Shown here: in pieces, positions 30,721-40,880 of the stretch | Layout: every line of letters begins with the position of its first letter | Position numbering within the stretch: the first letter of the stretch is position 1 | DNA from: Bedellia somnulentella | Lineage: Eukaryota; Arthropoda; Insecta; Lepidoptera; Bedelliidae | Assembly: GCA_963576735.1 (NCBI GenBank) | Contig: OY755181.1 | Coordinates: forward strand, 4,030,001 to 4,094,000 | Length of the DNA stretch: 64,000 nt | Reading direction: 5' to 3' | Notes under the pieces: generated by a model | Told to the model about the DNA's origin: nothing | The model's input: the letters and a program-made list of their open reading frames with translations, nothing else | Database searches by the model: none | Position numbers and translations under genes: made by a program

Positions 30721-30766
30721 AGTCTACTATAGTATATATATACATATATATATACTATAGTAGACT
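30721..30766. repeat. Perfect 46-bp palindrome (22-nt arms)
   Basis: 'agtctactatagtatatata' at the left is matched by its complement at 30745-30766, with a 2-nt centre 'ca'. The core is (TA)n but the outer 12 bp are not simple sequence. Confidence 0.85.
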
Positions 30767-30780
30767 AGATCTAAGCAATT

Positions 30781-30957
30781 TACATACATATATACATACA
30801 TATACTCACGGCTATGAATCCCTAGAAGGGGTAGCCAGAGCCAAGGTTTTAGCTCAAGTTTTAGCCAATTAGAATCCTCAGCCACTTTTGGAAGTTGCGT
30901 GAGGAAAAGATGGTAAAACAAAGGTTAGTGCTATTCGAAGCCGACACTACACAGCAG
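30781..30957 (-). mobile_element. SINE-A with internal deletion
   Basis: Tail and 3' half are normal to 'gatggtaaaacaaagg', then it jumps to the head complement 'gtgctattcgaagccgacac', losing about 100 bp in the middle. Confidence 0.85.
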
Positions 30958-31047
30958 CAATTAATTTAAGCAATTTAGCGGGGCTTATGTATGTTTTGCT
31001 TTGCGTGCATGATTTACTTCATATTTTAATTTGACTATACTATGGCT

Positions 31048-31441
31048 CATAAATAAAAGATGTTATTAAAGGAAAGAAAAATTTCGACACTGGCGGGGCT
31101 CGAACCCGCGACCTTCGGGTATACGCCGGGGGCGGGGGCAAACAAGGGGTTAAGCCCCAAAACCTCAAATATGACAACCGCAGAAAAGTATGGATTAGTG
31201 TTATTCAAATCCAACACAACTCAGCATATTCCCATATCCCAAGATCCAAACGCTACTCTACTCATATGAATACACTTGGCAAATAAACATTTCCAAATAT
31301 AGAAGCCGGGGGCGGGGGCGTATACCCGAAGGTCGCGGGTTCGAGCCCCGCCAGTGTCGAAATTTTTCTTTCCTTTAATAACATCTTTTATTTATGAATA
31401 ATAATCCCCACATGAGGAATTCATGTCAAAAAACATTAAAT
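31048..31441 (+). mobile_element. SINE-C inverted dimer with filler, 12-bp TSD
   Basis: The left arm (31048-31122) is antisense SINE-C from 'cataaataaaagatg' to the anticodon-like region. The right arm (about 31318-31441) is sense and runs to 'gtcaaaaaacattaaat'. Between them are about 190 bp including an antisense SINE-A head fragment (31144-31230). 'tatactatggct' flanks the whole at 31036-31047 and 31442-31453, so it arrived, or was bounded, as one unit. Confidence 0.85.
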
Positions 31442-31620
31442 TATACTATGGCTTTTACTTTACAGACATAATATTTCTGACAAACACTACATTAGTCCAT
31501 CAAATGAAAAAAAATATATCTGTAGTGAAAGTTTGCTTTGGTTCGATTGTAAATTGCGTAGTATTGAAGATTGTTATTGGTAAATAATAAAAAAACAAAT
31601 TAAAACGGACATATATTAGC

Positions 31621-31713
31621 CCCATGCTCATCACATAAATGTTCTACTCAGCGGGGATCGAACCCGCAACCACCGGATCAATAAGCTCTCCAATCTATTC
31701 GGCCATGGACGTC
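31621..31713 (-). mobile_element. SINE-D
   Basis: 'catgctcatcacataaatg' then 'gcggggatcgaacccgcaac' and '...ttcggccatggac': antisense of the same tRNA-headed family as 11868. Confidence 0.7.
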
Positions 31714-32222
31714 TTCTAAAACTGGCTAAGAGAGGTTGGATTCGAGCATGAAGATTGCCCGCATCGTCTGTGAAAACATAGAGACAGATGGAAACATAAA
31801 AACGAAACGAAAACGTAAGTCTGTTTTACTCTTTTGGCAAATAACGTTAATTTTTCTATAATATTTAATCACAAATAATACACATTTTAAAATGGCGATC
31901 TAATTTCCTAGAAATAATACAGAGTAAGACATTTAAAAGATTGTATCGAGTAATATCGATGCATCATCTTATTGACATAGTGACGTAAAAAGGAAGCAAT
32001 CAATTTATCGACAACAGCGTTAACTCACGATAAATACATCTAAGAGGAATACTGTGTATCGATATGTCATTGGTAAGAGCGAGATTAAACATAATCCTCT
32101 TTTTCAAAAACCTATTATGACATCCAATTTGCTTTCACGAGAGTTTCAGGTTCGTTTTCTGTTATAAGTAAATAGCCATGAAAATTAAAATTTAACAATT
32201 TTCTATGAGATTCACATAAATT
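31714..32222. other. AT-rich intergenic stretch
   Basis: No recognised gene or element. Confidence 0.4.
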
Positions 32223-32407
32223 ACATACATGTACTCACGGCTATAAATCCCTAGAAGGGGTAGCCTGAGCTAAGTGATTAGAAAATCCTCAGCCACTTTT
32301 GAACAGTTTAGTGGGGAAAAGATGGTAAAATAAAGGTTGTGGATGGGAGGATGGGTCTCCAACCGCCCAGAAATCCCTTAAAAACCCAATACCATAAGTC
32401 GCCTCTA
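32223..32407 (-). mobile_element. SINE-A with truncated head
   Basis: 'acatacatgtactcacggc' to 'taccataagtcgcctc', where it stops short of the head. Confidence 0.85.
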
Positions 32408-32673
32408 CATACATTTACATAAATTAATTATTAGTTTTTTATGAAACATAGAAAAAAACATCGGACTAGAATCTCAATGCTGAGAAAGTATTGTATACTT
32501 GTGATTTAATTATATTCAAGAAGAATTTTTTAAAAATACAACCATTAAAGGTATCTAAATTTCGTAAATAGTTGTACATTGCAAACACTGCAGTACAAGC
32601 ACAACTCACAATAGTAATCATAAAATTATCTTACCAGTACGTCAACCAATGAATCAACACGCAACACTGTGCT

Positions 32674-33270
32674 ATCTATGACGCGAATGTAATGCTTCGT
32701 TACGCTCGTGTGAATTTTCTACATCGCGGTATCAAAGTTTTTCTCGGAGGAAGTATATATAGAATATAGTTTCAGATAACCTCGGGGAGTCCGTTGTTAC
32801 TACGAAGGCCGGTAGTTGCGAGGGCCGGACTTAACTCTCGCTTCTTCAATTAGATTTGATAAGCTAGTGCTAAAACGGCCTCTATGTCAGTTGTTGTGTG
32901 TCTTTAACTGAAAGTCCGCGGGGTTTAGAACCTCTTCTTCAGAAGTAGCAAGATTGACTTCCTTTTGGTTTTTTGTTGAAAAAAATAATAATATGGTTTT
33001 GAGTTTTGCTCCTTTGTTCACTTTGTTTTATGTTTTTGACTACCTTTCGGTACTATGTTTAGTAAAAAGATTGAAGACGTTTTGAGTTAAATAATTTGTT
33101 TCAACTATTAAATGTTTTTTCTTCAAATTAAAGGTTTTCTTTTTCTACGAAACAAAATGCACCTGACATGACTTTGTGAGAGGTCCAATAATCTGATTTA
33201 ATTTATCAAAATGAAGCCTAGAACTGGGACTGTAAAAAGAATTACTTTCGATTGCACAACAAAACATCAA
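32674..33270 (+). repeat. Promoter-like tandem unit 1 (597 bp)
   Basis: The first 293 bp (32674-32966) are GC-rich and match 33271-33563 with about six substitutions by eye. They contain 'aagtatatatagaatatag', a TATA-box-like motif, then 'tttcagataacctcgggg'. The remaining 304 bp are AT-rich and match the second unit only loosely. No ORF of note. It could be an LTR, a LINE promoter monomer or a duplicated host promoter/5' UTR. Confidence 0.75.
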
Positions 33271-33700
33271 ATCTATGACGCGAATGTGATGCTTCGTTAC
33301 GCTCGTGTGAATTTTCTACATCGCGGTATCGAAGTTTTTCTCGAAGTAAGTATATATAGAATATAGTTTCAGATAACCTCGGGGAGTCCGTTGTTACTAC
33401 GAAGGCCGGTAGTTGCGAGGGCCGGACTTAACTCTCGCTTCTTCAATTAGATTTGATTAGCTAGTGCTAAAACGGCCTCTATGTCAGTTGTTGTGTGTCT
33501 TTAACTGAAAGTCCGCGGGGTTTAGAACCTCTTCTTCAGAAGTAGCAAGTTTGACTTCCTTTTTGATGTTTTGTTTCATAAAACTATTTAATATGTTTTG
33601 AGATTTGCTTCTCTGTTTCATTTGTTATATGTTTTTACATGAAACAAAATAGACCTCAAATATATATTTTCATTAGTGATTCATATGATCTGCTTAAAAT
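33271..33700 (+). repeat. Promoter-like tandem unit 2 (3' part shortened)
   Basis: 33271-33563 repeats unit 1 at an offset of exactly 597 bp. The AT-rich part that follows ('ttttgagatttgcttctctg', 'gaaacaaaatagacctc') aligns with unit 1 only after a deletion. The end is approximate. Confidence 0.75.
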
Positions 33701-33833
33701 TATACCTACGCAGATCATGTTCACTTATAAATTCCCAAAATCTGTTGTTTAATAAACATTTTTGAATCATTTTCCAGGTAAGCATATTGTAAAATGAAAT
33801 GCTAACCATAAATATTTTGTGTTCTGTCGAATT

Positions 33834-34083
33834 TGCTGTGTAATGACGGCTTTGCTGTGTAGTGCCGGTTTAGAATAGCATTACCTCATTTCTTCCCATG
33901 GGTAATGGTAACTAAGGGTATTGGGGCTTTTTAAGTGCAAAAACTAGACCTATAAAAATATTTTGCGATCTTTTCCCCACTTAACTTTTAAAAGTGACTG
34001 AAATTTTTCTAATTCTGATGCTAGGGGTAAAAGAATAACCAGCCTTTTACGGATTTATAGTCATTAGTATATGTATGTATGTA
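33834..34083 (+). mobile_element. SINE-A with duplicated head
   Basis: The head 'gctgtgtaatgacggctt' is followed at once by a second 'gctgtgtagtgccggttt', then the normal body with a deletion, ending 'tatagtcattagtatatg' and (ATGT)n. Confidence 0.82.
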
Positions 34084-34154
34084 AATATTTTATTCTCACT
34101 ACAAATTGTATTTTGTTTAGATGGCTTGTAAAAAATATAATATGTATGTATACA

Positions 34155-34245
34155 AACATACACTGATACTTATGCCGTTAGTCCCTATCAAGGTGGGCAG
34201 ATATTATAAATCGCCTCTTTTTACGACCCTTACAAATCTCTTGAG
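34155..34245 (-). mobile_element. RTE LINE, 3'-end fragment, decayed
   Basis: 'cttatgccgttagtccctat', 'aaatcgcctctttttacgac' and 'aaatctcttgaggttc' follow the antisense RTE 3' end. Confidence 0.6.
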
Positions 34246-34473
34246 GTTCAATATCATAATATTCAATAATTCTCTTGAATTTTTCACTTTTTGCAAATTA
34301 TTTAGGGAAGTCACGATTCTAAAAATGAATACTAATAAAAATGACAGTCGACATTCGATCACAAAATCTGAAACCATAAATTACGAGTAACATAACATAA
34401 AAACATGTCCCAGGCATATGTGCTAACAAAAAAAAACCTAATTTTAATTTAAACATATAAATACATGTATAAA

Positions 34474-34813
34474 CATAACATAACATAAACGTTCACGCCG
34501 TTTATCCCCGAAGGGGTTGGCAGAGGTACCAATACTCCTGAACTCACATGGCAAGCGCCATCTAGTTTCTAGAGAAGGTACCCACGTTTTGCTTAGACAA
34601 GACAGTGTACTCACGTGATAGGGGGCAGGCCTATCGCCGTTTTGTACGAATACACTGTCACATGACTAAGTACAACTCAGCCATGTGGGTTTCCTCACGA
34701 TGTTTTCCCTCACCGTTAGCAACCATGATAAATTAACCACACATATGACTTTAGAAAAGACAAATTCTGTTTTTCGGGCGGGTGTTCTACCCACTGGACT
34801 ATCATGTCGCTAA
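34474..34813 (-). mobile_element. SINE-B (B1), full length with 11-bp TSD
   Basis: Tail 'cataacataacataaacg', B1 block 'ggcaagcgccatctag', core complement, head 'gggcgggtgttctacccac'. 'acatgtataaa' flanks at 34463-34473 and 34814-34824. About 40 bp around the B box appear deleted ('aaattctgtttttcgggcgg'). Confidence 0.9.
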
Positions 34814-34824
34814 ACATGTATAAA

Positions 34825-35249
34825 AAAAAACAAAAACATTTGAAACAATATTCCCTTTCTTACCTCGATTTTATAGACCCGTCTCAATTTGCATATTATT
34901 TACTTGCTTCAATACCTAAAACTTCTTAAACGTGCACCTACAATCTAGCTAAGTGACTTGGCAAACTTAATAATAAGTTGTGTTAGTAGTTTCGCAAAGT
35001 TTATATAACGCATTAAACAATGAGAGTCATTAAAGAAGCCTTTAAATTGAGGACAAAGTGACATTAAAACACTGTTTACGATATAGGTGCTCTGCTGATT
35101 TTAATCTGTGTTCCAACTAGCTCTTTAACCTGAAAATGTTCTCAAGGTAACGATATATTTAAATAGATACATAAACTCACATCTACAGACCTCAAACAGG
35201 AAATAGTAGTAAAAGCTTTCAATATAAGTAATCCCTTAGCCATAACCAA
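34825..35249. other. AT-rich intergenic stretch
   Basis: No recognised gene or element. Confidence 0.4.
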
Positions 35250-35380
35250 GAAAGCGTATGGTCTCCATGCGCTTATCGTGCACACGGGTATCTCGGTTCA
35301 AACCCTGAGTTGAGCCTACACCAGTATGTCTTTTCTAAAGAAAACCCACATGGCTTAAATGACCTTAGTGACGTCATGAA
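35250..35380 (+). mobile_element. SINE-B head, old
   Basis: 'gcttatcgtgcacacggg', 'ctcggttcaaaccctgag', 'cctacaccagtatgtctttt' and 'gaaaacccacatggctta' keep SINE-B order. Confidence 0.6.
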
Positions 35381-35384
35381 CGTT

Positions 35385-35595
35385 CAAGTTTGAGATTTAA
35401 GAAATCTCTTAGTCACTTTTTGAAGTAGATTGTGGAAAGGATTGTAAAATAAAAAAAGTTATTGATGATGGGTTTCGGGATTGGAATTGGATACATCCCG
35501 TCACAATAACTTGAAGCCCCAATATCAGTTCCCCCTCATCCGAGAACCTTTATGAAGAACTGGGTCAGTGCTAATTTTAGCCGATACTACACGTT
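35385..35595 (-). mobile_element. SINE-A, old
   Basis: 'cttagtcactttttgaag', 'gattgtaaaataaaaaaag', 'aacttgaagccccaatatc' and 'tagccgatactacacg' are antisense SINE-A landmarks at reduced identity. Confidence 0.6.
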
Positions 35596-35599
35596 ACAA

Positions 35600-36083
35600 T
35601 AAAACGATATATTATTGTAGGAAATAAATTATATTCGGCCAAAAAGTATTAAATTATACTATACTTCCACCGCCCACGTACATATCTCAAATTAGTTTTT
35701 CCTTCCTTTTATTAAATACAAATAATAGGGTCTGGAAGATTTGTCATTTTTGTGAGGACACCCACATGACAGATTTATATTTAGACGTGTGATTCGCTCA
35801 CGAAGGGTTTTACACCATTGTCTATATAATAGCAAAAAATATGTATTTTGTATGGGAGGTATCCTTAAATAGCATGAGAAATCCAGGCGGTTTATTATTT
35901 CCTTCAACTAATACATAATAAAGAAAAAATACATAGTAAGCGTCTACCGGTTGTCAATATCAAGAGAATATGAGATAAAACGTTTCTTTTGTATAAGTTG
36001 TATTATATTTATCATCATTTTTTTTAATGTTAGCACAAATACTCGTACATCATCTGTGAAATTTTCATCAGTGTAACTATTAC
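35600..36083. other. AT-rich intergenic stretch
   Basis: A SINE-B relic may sit at 35745-35800 ('gaggacacccacatgacag'). No gene recognised. Confidence 0.35.
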
Positions 36084-36190
36084 GGTTTATGAGATAGACC
36101 CTAGTGACAGTCGGACGGACGGATAGAGAGACGGACAAGCATCGAAGACTTAGTAAAAGGGGCTGGCTTCACCTTTCTTGTAGAGTGTAG
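36084..36190. repeat. Decayed end of a DNA repeat with (GGAC)n
   Basis: 'gacagtcggacggacggata' and 'gagagacggacaag' resemble the microsatellite-bearing right end of the element at 12429-13080, but the 'ggctacggaaccct' terminus is not preserved. Confidence 0.45.
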
Positions 36191-36242
36191 TGATAGGACT
36201 GACCATCGTACCTAGTAAAAAGACGCTTTAGACTCAAGACTC

Positions 36243-36808
36243 AAACGTTCACGCCGAATATCGTCGAAGGGGTTGGCAGAGGTACTAATACTTCTGAACA
36301 TCAAGTGACATTGTCACCTAGTGTTCAGAGTACCCACGTATTGCTTGGACAGTGTACTCGCGTGATAAGGGGCAGGCCTATTGCCGGTTTGTACTAATAC
36401 ACTATCACATGACCAAGTAGAACTTAGCCATGTGGGTTTCCTCACGATGTTTTCCCTCAGTGTTAACAAACATGATAAATTCACCACACATATGTCGGCT
36501 TAGAATAGCACTACCCCGTTTCTACCGATGGGTGTACGTAAGAGGCGACTAACGGTATTGGGGCTTTTAAGGGATTTTTGGGCGATGCCCTTGGAGACCC
36601 ATCACCAACAACCTTTATTTTACCATCTTCTCCCCACTCAACTTTCCAAAAGTGGCTGAGGAATTTCTTATTCCTTAGCTCTGGCTACCCCTTCTAGGTA
36701 TTTACAGCCGTGAGTATATGTATGTATATGTTTTTAGAAAAGACTTTAGATTAGAACACTAGTCGTCTGCACGAAAAGCGGTGTTGTACCCACTGAGCTA
36801 CCACGTCA
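36243..36808 (-). mobile_element. SINE-B (B2) split by a SINE-A
   Basis: 36243-36495 runs from 'aaacgttcacgccgaatatc' through the core complement to 'ccacacatatgt'; 36730-36808 continues with 'tttagaaaagac' and '...cccactgagctaccacg'. The halves are contiguous in an uninterrupted SINE-B. Confidence 0.9.
36496..36729 (+). mobile_element. SINE-A nested in SINE-B
   Basis: It begins slightly short of the usual head at 'cggcttagaatagcac' and ends 'cagccgtgagtatatg' with ATGT repeats. The insertion point is the 'catatgt' of SINE-B, which is partly repeated at the other border. Confidence 0.9.
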
Positions 36809-36864
36809 AGTGAATAGACTCCGGGAAAAAACTAGGAATTCTGAAAAACCGGTGTTTGTTTGTT

Positions 36865-37315
36865 TACATATGTTGACGGCTATGGCTCCCAAAATAAGGT
36901 AACCGGATTTTTGGACTCATTAATTCCTCAGCCACCCTCACAAGTTGCAAGGGTTGAAGATTATAAACAAACATAGATTACTTATCTCAATAATACCACA
37001 AGAGGTTCAGTGTAATGCCACTGACTTAATCGAAGCAAAGGTATACCAAAATAAGTCAGAAAATTGAATCAACCTAAATCAGGGCGTGTGGGGACAATTG
37101 ATTTTGGCGGAATTCGTTGTGCAATTTTTGTACTAAAGTACATTTTGTGTCCGCTCTATTTGGTTAGGTTTTCTATGTAAACCAATAAGTATGATTGGTG
37201 ATGGTTCTCCTACCTCATCACATTTCCTAACAATTACTTAAAAATTCCCATAACCCGAAGTCACTTTTACTACAAATCGGAAAGTTATTGTTTAGTGCTA
37301 TTTCAAACCGACAAA
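36865..37315 (-). mobile_element. SINE-A, split by ~230 bp of unknown sequence
   Basis: 36865-36965 carries the 3' half ('tgttgacggctatggctccc', 'cctcagccaccctcacaag') and 37193-37315 the 5' half ('tgattggtgatggttctcc', 'cccataacccgaagtcac'). The intervening 36966-37192 matches nothing that I know. Confidence 0.5.
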
Positions 37316-37839
37316 TAAAATAATATTAGAAGATGTCAAAGTTCTGAAATAGATGACTTTCGTAAAACACTGCCGTTTAAACTGGGTAAGTCGTACAAGA
37401 AACGTTTACAAGCATCAACATCTGTACTCATTTGAACTTAATAATTTATTCCGTTTGTGATTTAAGATTTTATACAAATGTAATATTTCAGTCAAAAACC
37501 AAATTATAACCTTTGCAAGTTGTTATATTATCTCTTCCCCAGCTTTACCGCAACTTTTAATGTTACTAATTGGGAGAGACCACAATTTTAATTAATGAGT
37601 ACCTAACCTTTTTCCTAAGAAAATAATAAGCAAAATTAACAAAGCCAAGGGATAACCCCTGCTTGTTTTTAATTATTAATGGTAAAAATTTGGCTTTAAC
37701 ATCAAAGGCTCGGTTTTACTCGATAACATTTATTTTATTCTAAGCTAATAGTTCAACTATATTTTAATAACTTATGTGTTCACATTTTTGTATAGAATTT
37801 ATACATACAGTAGCGACAGAGTGTGAAATTAATTGATTA
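37316..37839. other. AT-rich intergenic stretch
   Basis: No recognised gene or element. Confidence 0.4.
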
Positions 37840-37946
37840 CGACTTAAGTAACGTTTTGTCTCATTCAGTTGTTAAGATTTCAATGCGACAGAACGATACT
37901 TAAGTTGTTCTCAGCTGGAATACTCAATTCATAAATCGGTCGTTAG
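37840..37946. mobile_element. MITE relative of 12168-12312, inverted
   Basis: The complement of 'tgcgacagaacgatacttaa' and 'tactcaattcataaatcgg' matches the element at 12168. The left terminal repeat is missing. Confidence 0.6.
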
Positions 37947-38090
37947 TCGAGAAAGAAGTTATTCATTTCTTATTATTATTGTTTAATATTGATTTTTGGG
38001 TAAAATTAAGAGTAAACTGACTTGTAACTTTTTTCATTTAAACTCGCAGTGTCTTTTGTGGCACCAGTGTCGAGTAACTTATTTTACGGT

Positions 38091-38277
38091 TTAAATGTTT
38101 TTGTTCATGAAAACATCGTGTGGGGACTATTACTAATAAATAAAGGAAAGAAAAATTTCGACATAGGCGGGAATCGAACCCACGACGTCGGGCGTATACG
38201 CTTCGACGCTAGTCACGGGTTCGATTCCCGCCTGTGTCAAAATTTTTCTTTCCTCTATTTATTCTTTATTTATTAGT
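38091..38277 (-). mobile_element. SINE-C inverted dimer (minus orientation)
   Basis: The left half is the antisense 3' end ('gttcatgaaaacatcgtgtg', 'ggactattactaataaat') and antisense tRNA-like region. The right half is sense ('gggttcgattcccgcctgtg', 'aatttttctttcctctattt') and stops at the same 'aataaataaa' border as the other dimers when read from the minus strand. Confidence 0.8.
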
Positions 38278-38285
38278 TATTTTAC

Positions 38286-38500
38286 ATATATACATACATA
38301 AACTCACGGCTATATTTCCCTAGAGGGGGTAGCCAGAGCTAAGGAATTGTAAATTCCTCAGCCACTTTTGGAAGTTGAGTGGGGAAAATACGGCAAAATA
38401 AAGGTTTTCGGTTCCAAAAATCCAATGAAAATCCCCAATACCCTTAGTCGCCTCTTACGGTACTCGTGGGTAGAAAGGGGTAGCGACATTCTACGGTTCA
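38286..38500 (-). mobile_element. SINE-A, near full length
   Basis: 'tatacatacataaactcacg' to 'gggtagaaaggggtagcgac', with a deletion around 'ggtttcgggtt' where 'ggtgatgggtctcc' is usual. Confidence 0.85.
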
Positions 38501-39510
38501 TTTTACGGTTACAATATACATACATTATATTTCGAGATGTAGAACAAGCATTTTTCGGAATTCAAAAGTACGGTGTAGGTTTATCCAAACTTGTGATTAA
38601 GACCGCAATATGGCCTCAAGACGCGTATTAATATGCTAAATATTGTATTTTTGACAAATTTTTTTTCAGACATTATTGTGACAAATTCAGAGTATCTCAT
38701 ATATAAATTGAATGCAAATAATGATAAAAAGGAATGTTCAGTAATAAATCAAACGTAAGATTTACTGAAACACTTATAAAATTGCACCTTCACTTCATAA
38801 ACCTAAAATCACTCAAGATATTGGAGTTTTCTTGATATATTGGGAAGTTTTAAGAGTAACCCAAAAACCTTTTTCATTTCCGGAACCGCTACAATATGTT
38901 CTATTCAACATCACTAAACTCAACCCTTGAAATTGGGAAATAAAATGGAAATTCACCTGAGTGTGTTACGAGAACTAACCAAGAATATGTTCAAGTATTC
39001 GAAGTATCAAATATAATATTAAATGTTGAAGTTACTTATCTTAGAATTTTTGTTTTTCTTAAAAAGTCAAAGCTTTTTTTTAAATATCTTGAGTTAAGAA
39101 ACATAAATATCATTTTATTGGTGTAGCACACAATGGCTCAGACTGTGGACACAAACTTTAGTTCACTTTTGTATTTTCATTTATTTATGATTAGATGACT
39201 TTTAATTTTGTTTGTGTTTTTACTGATCATAAATTATATTATGGTTGCCTAAAATATATATAAAGTAAAGTTCACATTGTATTTGTATAGTTTTCGAAGC
39301 TTTATAGTTATCTAACAATTTAGGATAATACACGAAAGCAGAAAGGTGTAGTTTGTTAAAGGGAAAATCTAAAGCGCAGAATAATTAAACTAGGTGTAAA
39401 AACAGCGCAGTAGTCTATTTATTTAAATATTATTAATTTGAATCATCACCCCTTTTCGTGAGTTTATAACATTTTGAAATGGCATAAATGGTTTCTCCTT
39501 TTCATCATTA
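38501..39510. other. AT-rich intergenic stretch
   Basis: No recognised gene or element in about 1 kb. Confidence 0.4.
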
Positions 39511-39514
39511 GAAA

Positions 39515-39720
39515 CTGAGTATTGTCGGTTTATAATAACATTGTCCCACCTCTAGTTTTGTACGTGGTATAAGACTATCTATTTACAGGGCATTTTATGT
39601 TAATATTGGATGATGTTGTAAGAACACCATCAGAAATTATTCCTTATATTACCACACTTTCCCTTTCTAGATTAACTGAATTTTAATTCAAGAGCTCTGC
39701 CTAACTTGTGTTGGGATAAA
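39515..39720 (+). mobile_element. SINE-A, very old
   Basis: 'gagtattgtcggtttataat', 'ggatgatgttgtaagaacac', 'ttaattcaagagctctgcc' and 'tgttgggataaaa' keep SINE-A order at low identity. Confidence 0.4.
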
Positions 39721-40190
39721 AAATGTGCGAATATTATCTTAAGCTAACCTTCCAAGAGATAGATAGGAAGACGTTTTAAGGTATCACTGCTTATTACAAA
39801 ATAAAAGATTATAGAAAACCTTTATATTTAGCTTACATTTCGTCTTCAGGTATCAATTATACATCAATTAAAAACTGCATTTGAATACTTCATCATACTA
39901 GCACAATACAGCAGAAAATAAAGGTGCAAGTATACTGGGACTTCTTCTTGTTTTTTTCTGATTTATGTTATATATAACTTATAGTGAATCTTTTATAACA
40001 ACAGAATAACAGAAATTATACTTAGGTCTTTCCCTAACAATATGCGCCTACAATCGAAATGTAATGAGGATAAGTATGAGTTAAAAAATTAGAGAAGTGA
40101 TTATTAAAGATAATCATGTCTTTGCTAATCTGGTAAAAATTTACAATGTAGTTTTGAGTTCAATTGTACCGAGTTTTTTTTTCATATAAA
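39721..40190. other. AT-rich intergenic stretch
   Basis: No recognised gene or element. Confidence 0.4.
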
Positions 40191-40741
40191 TCTACACTAA
40201 TTTTATAAAGAGGAAAACTTTGTTTGTTTGGTTGTAATGAATAGGCTCAAAAACTACTAGACCGATTTTTTAAATTCTTTCACCATTCGAAAGCTACATT
40301 ATACACAGAGTAACATAGACTATATTTTATTTTGAAAATAATAGGATTCCGTAAGATATTTAGATTTTTCGGATACAAACTGAAAAAAATCAACCAAAGA
40401 AGTTACTTATTTGCGTACGCTGCCTAAACTACAAAAGATAGAACCATAAAATGTGATAATTAATGTAGAACTTATAAATATCTACAAAAAAGTCCGCGAC
40501 ACACTATACCTATCTATGTCGAGTGAGGCACAACAACCACGTAATATATATGAAAGAAAGTCGTGCCAGTTACACTATTTACAACTCGAGAACAGATGAA
40601 CCGATCTGGCTGAAAATTGTTGGAGAGGTAGCTTAGAACCAGGAAAAGGAAATAGGATATATAATATCACGCTAAATACTGTAGGGGGTAAACAGTGAAA
40701 ATATTTAACACCATCCGTGTGAAGCCGGGGCGGACCACTAG
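40191..40741 (+). mobile_element. Non-autonomous Helitron, complete
   Basis: It begins TC after an A ('a|tctacactaattttataaag') and ends CTAG before a T ('ggaccactag|t'), the Helitron border rule. Just before the end 'gtgtgaagccggggcggacc' gives the usual GC-rich terminal segment. The interior has the familiar 'ctactagaccgattttttaa' and 'gaaccgatctggctgaaaat' motifs. No Rep/helicase coding. Confidence 0.85.
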
Positions 40742-40796
40742 TGATATTATAAAGATATTTAAAACTATGAAGATCTAAAGGAGATAACTGTTTTAA

Positions 40797-40880
40797 TATA
40801 CATACATTTACTCACGCCTATAAATCCCTATAAGAGATATCCAGAGCATCGGAACCAAAAATGCTTCAGCGCCCCAAGTT
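40797..40880 (-). mobile_element. SINE-A, 5'-truncated
   Basis: 'atacatacatttactcacgc' then 'ctataaatccctataagag' to 'gcttcagcgcc'. Confidence 0.75.

Noticed and set aside
32674..33563. Pair of LTRs bounding a retrotransposon
   Set aside because: Only ~300 bp lie between the blocks, no polymerase coding, and no clear TG...CA ends, so I left it as promoter-like tandem units.
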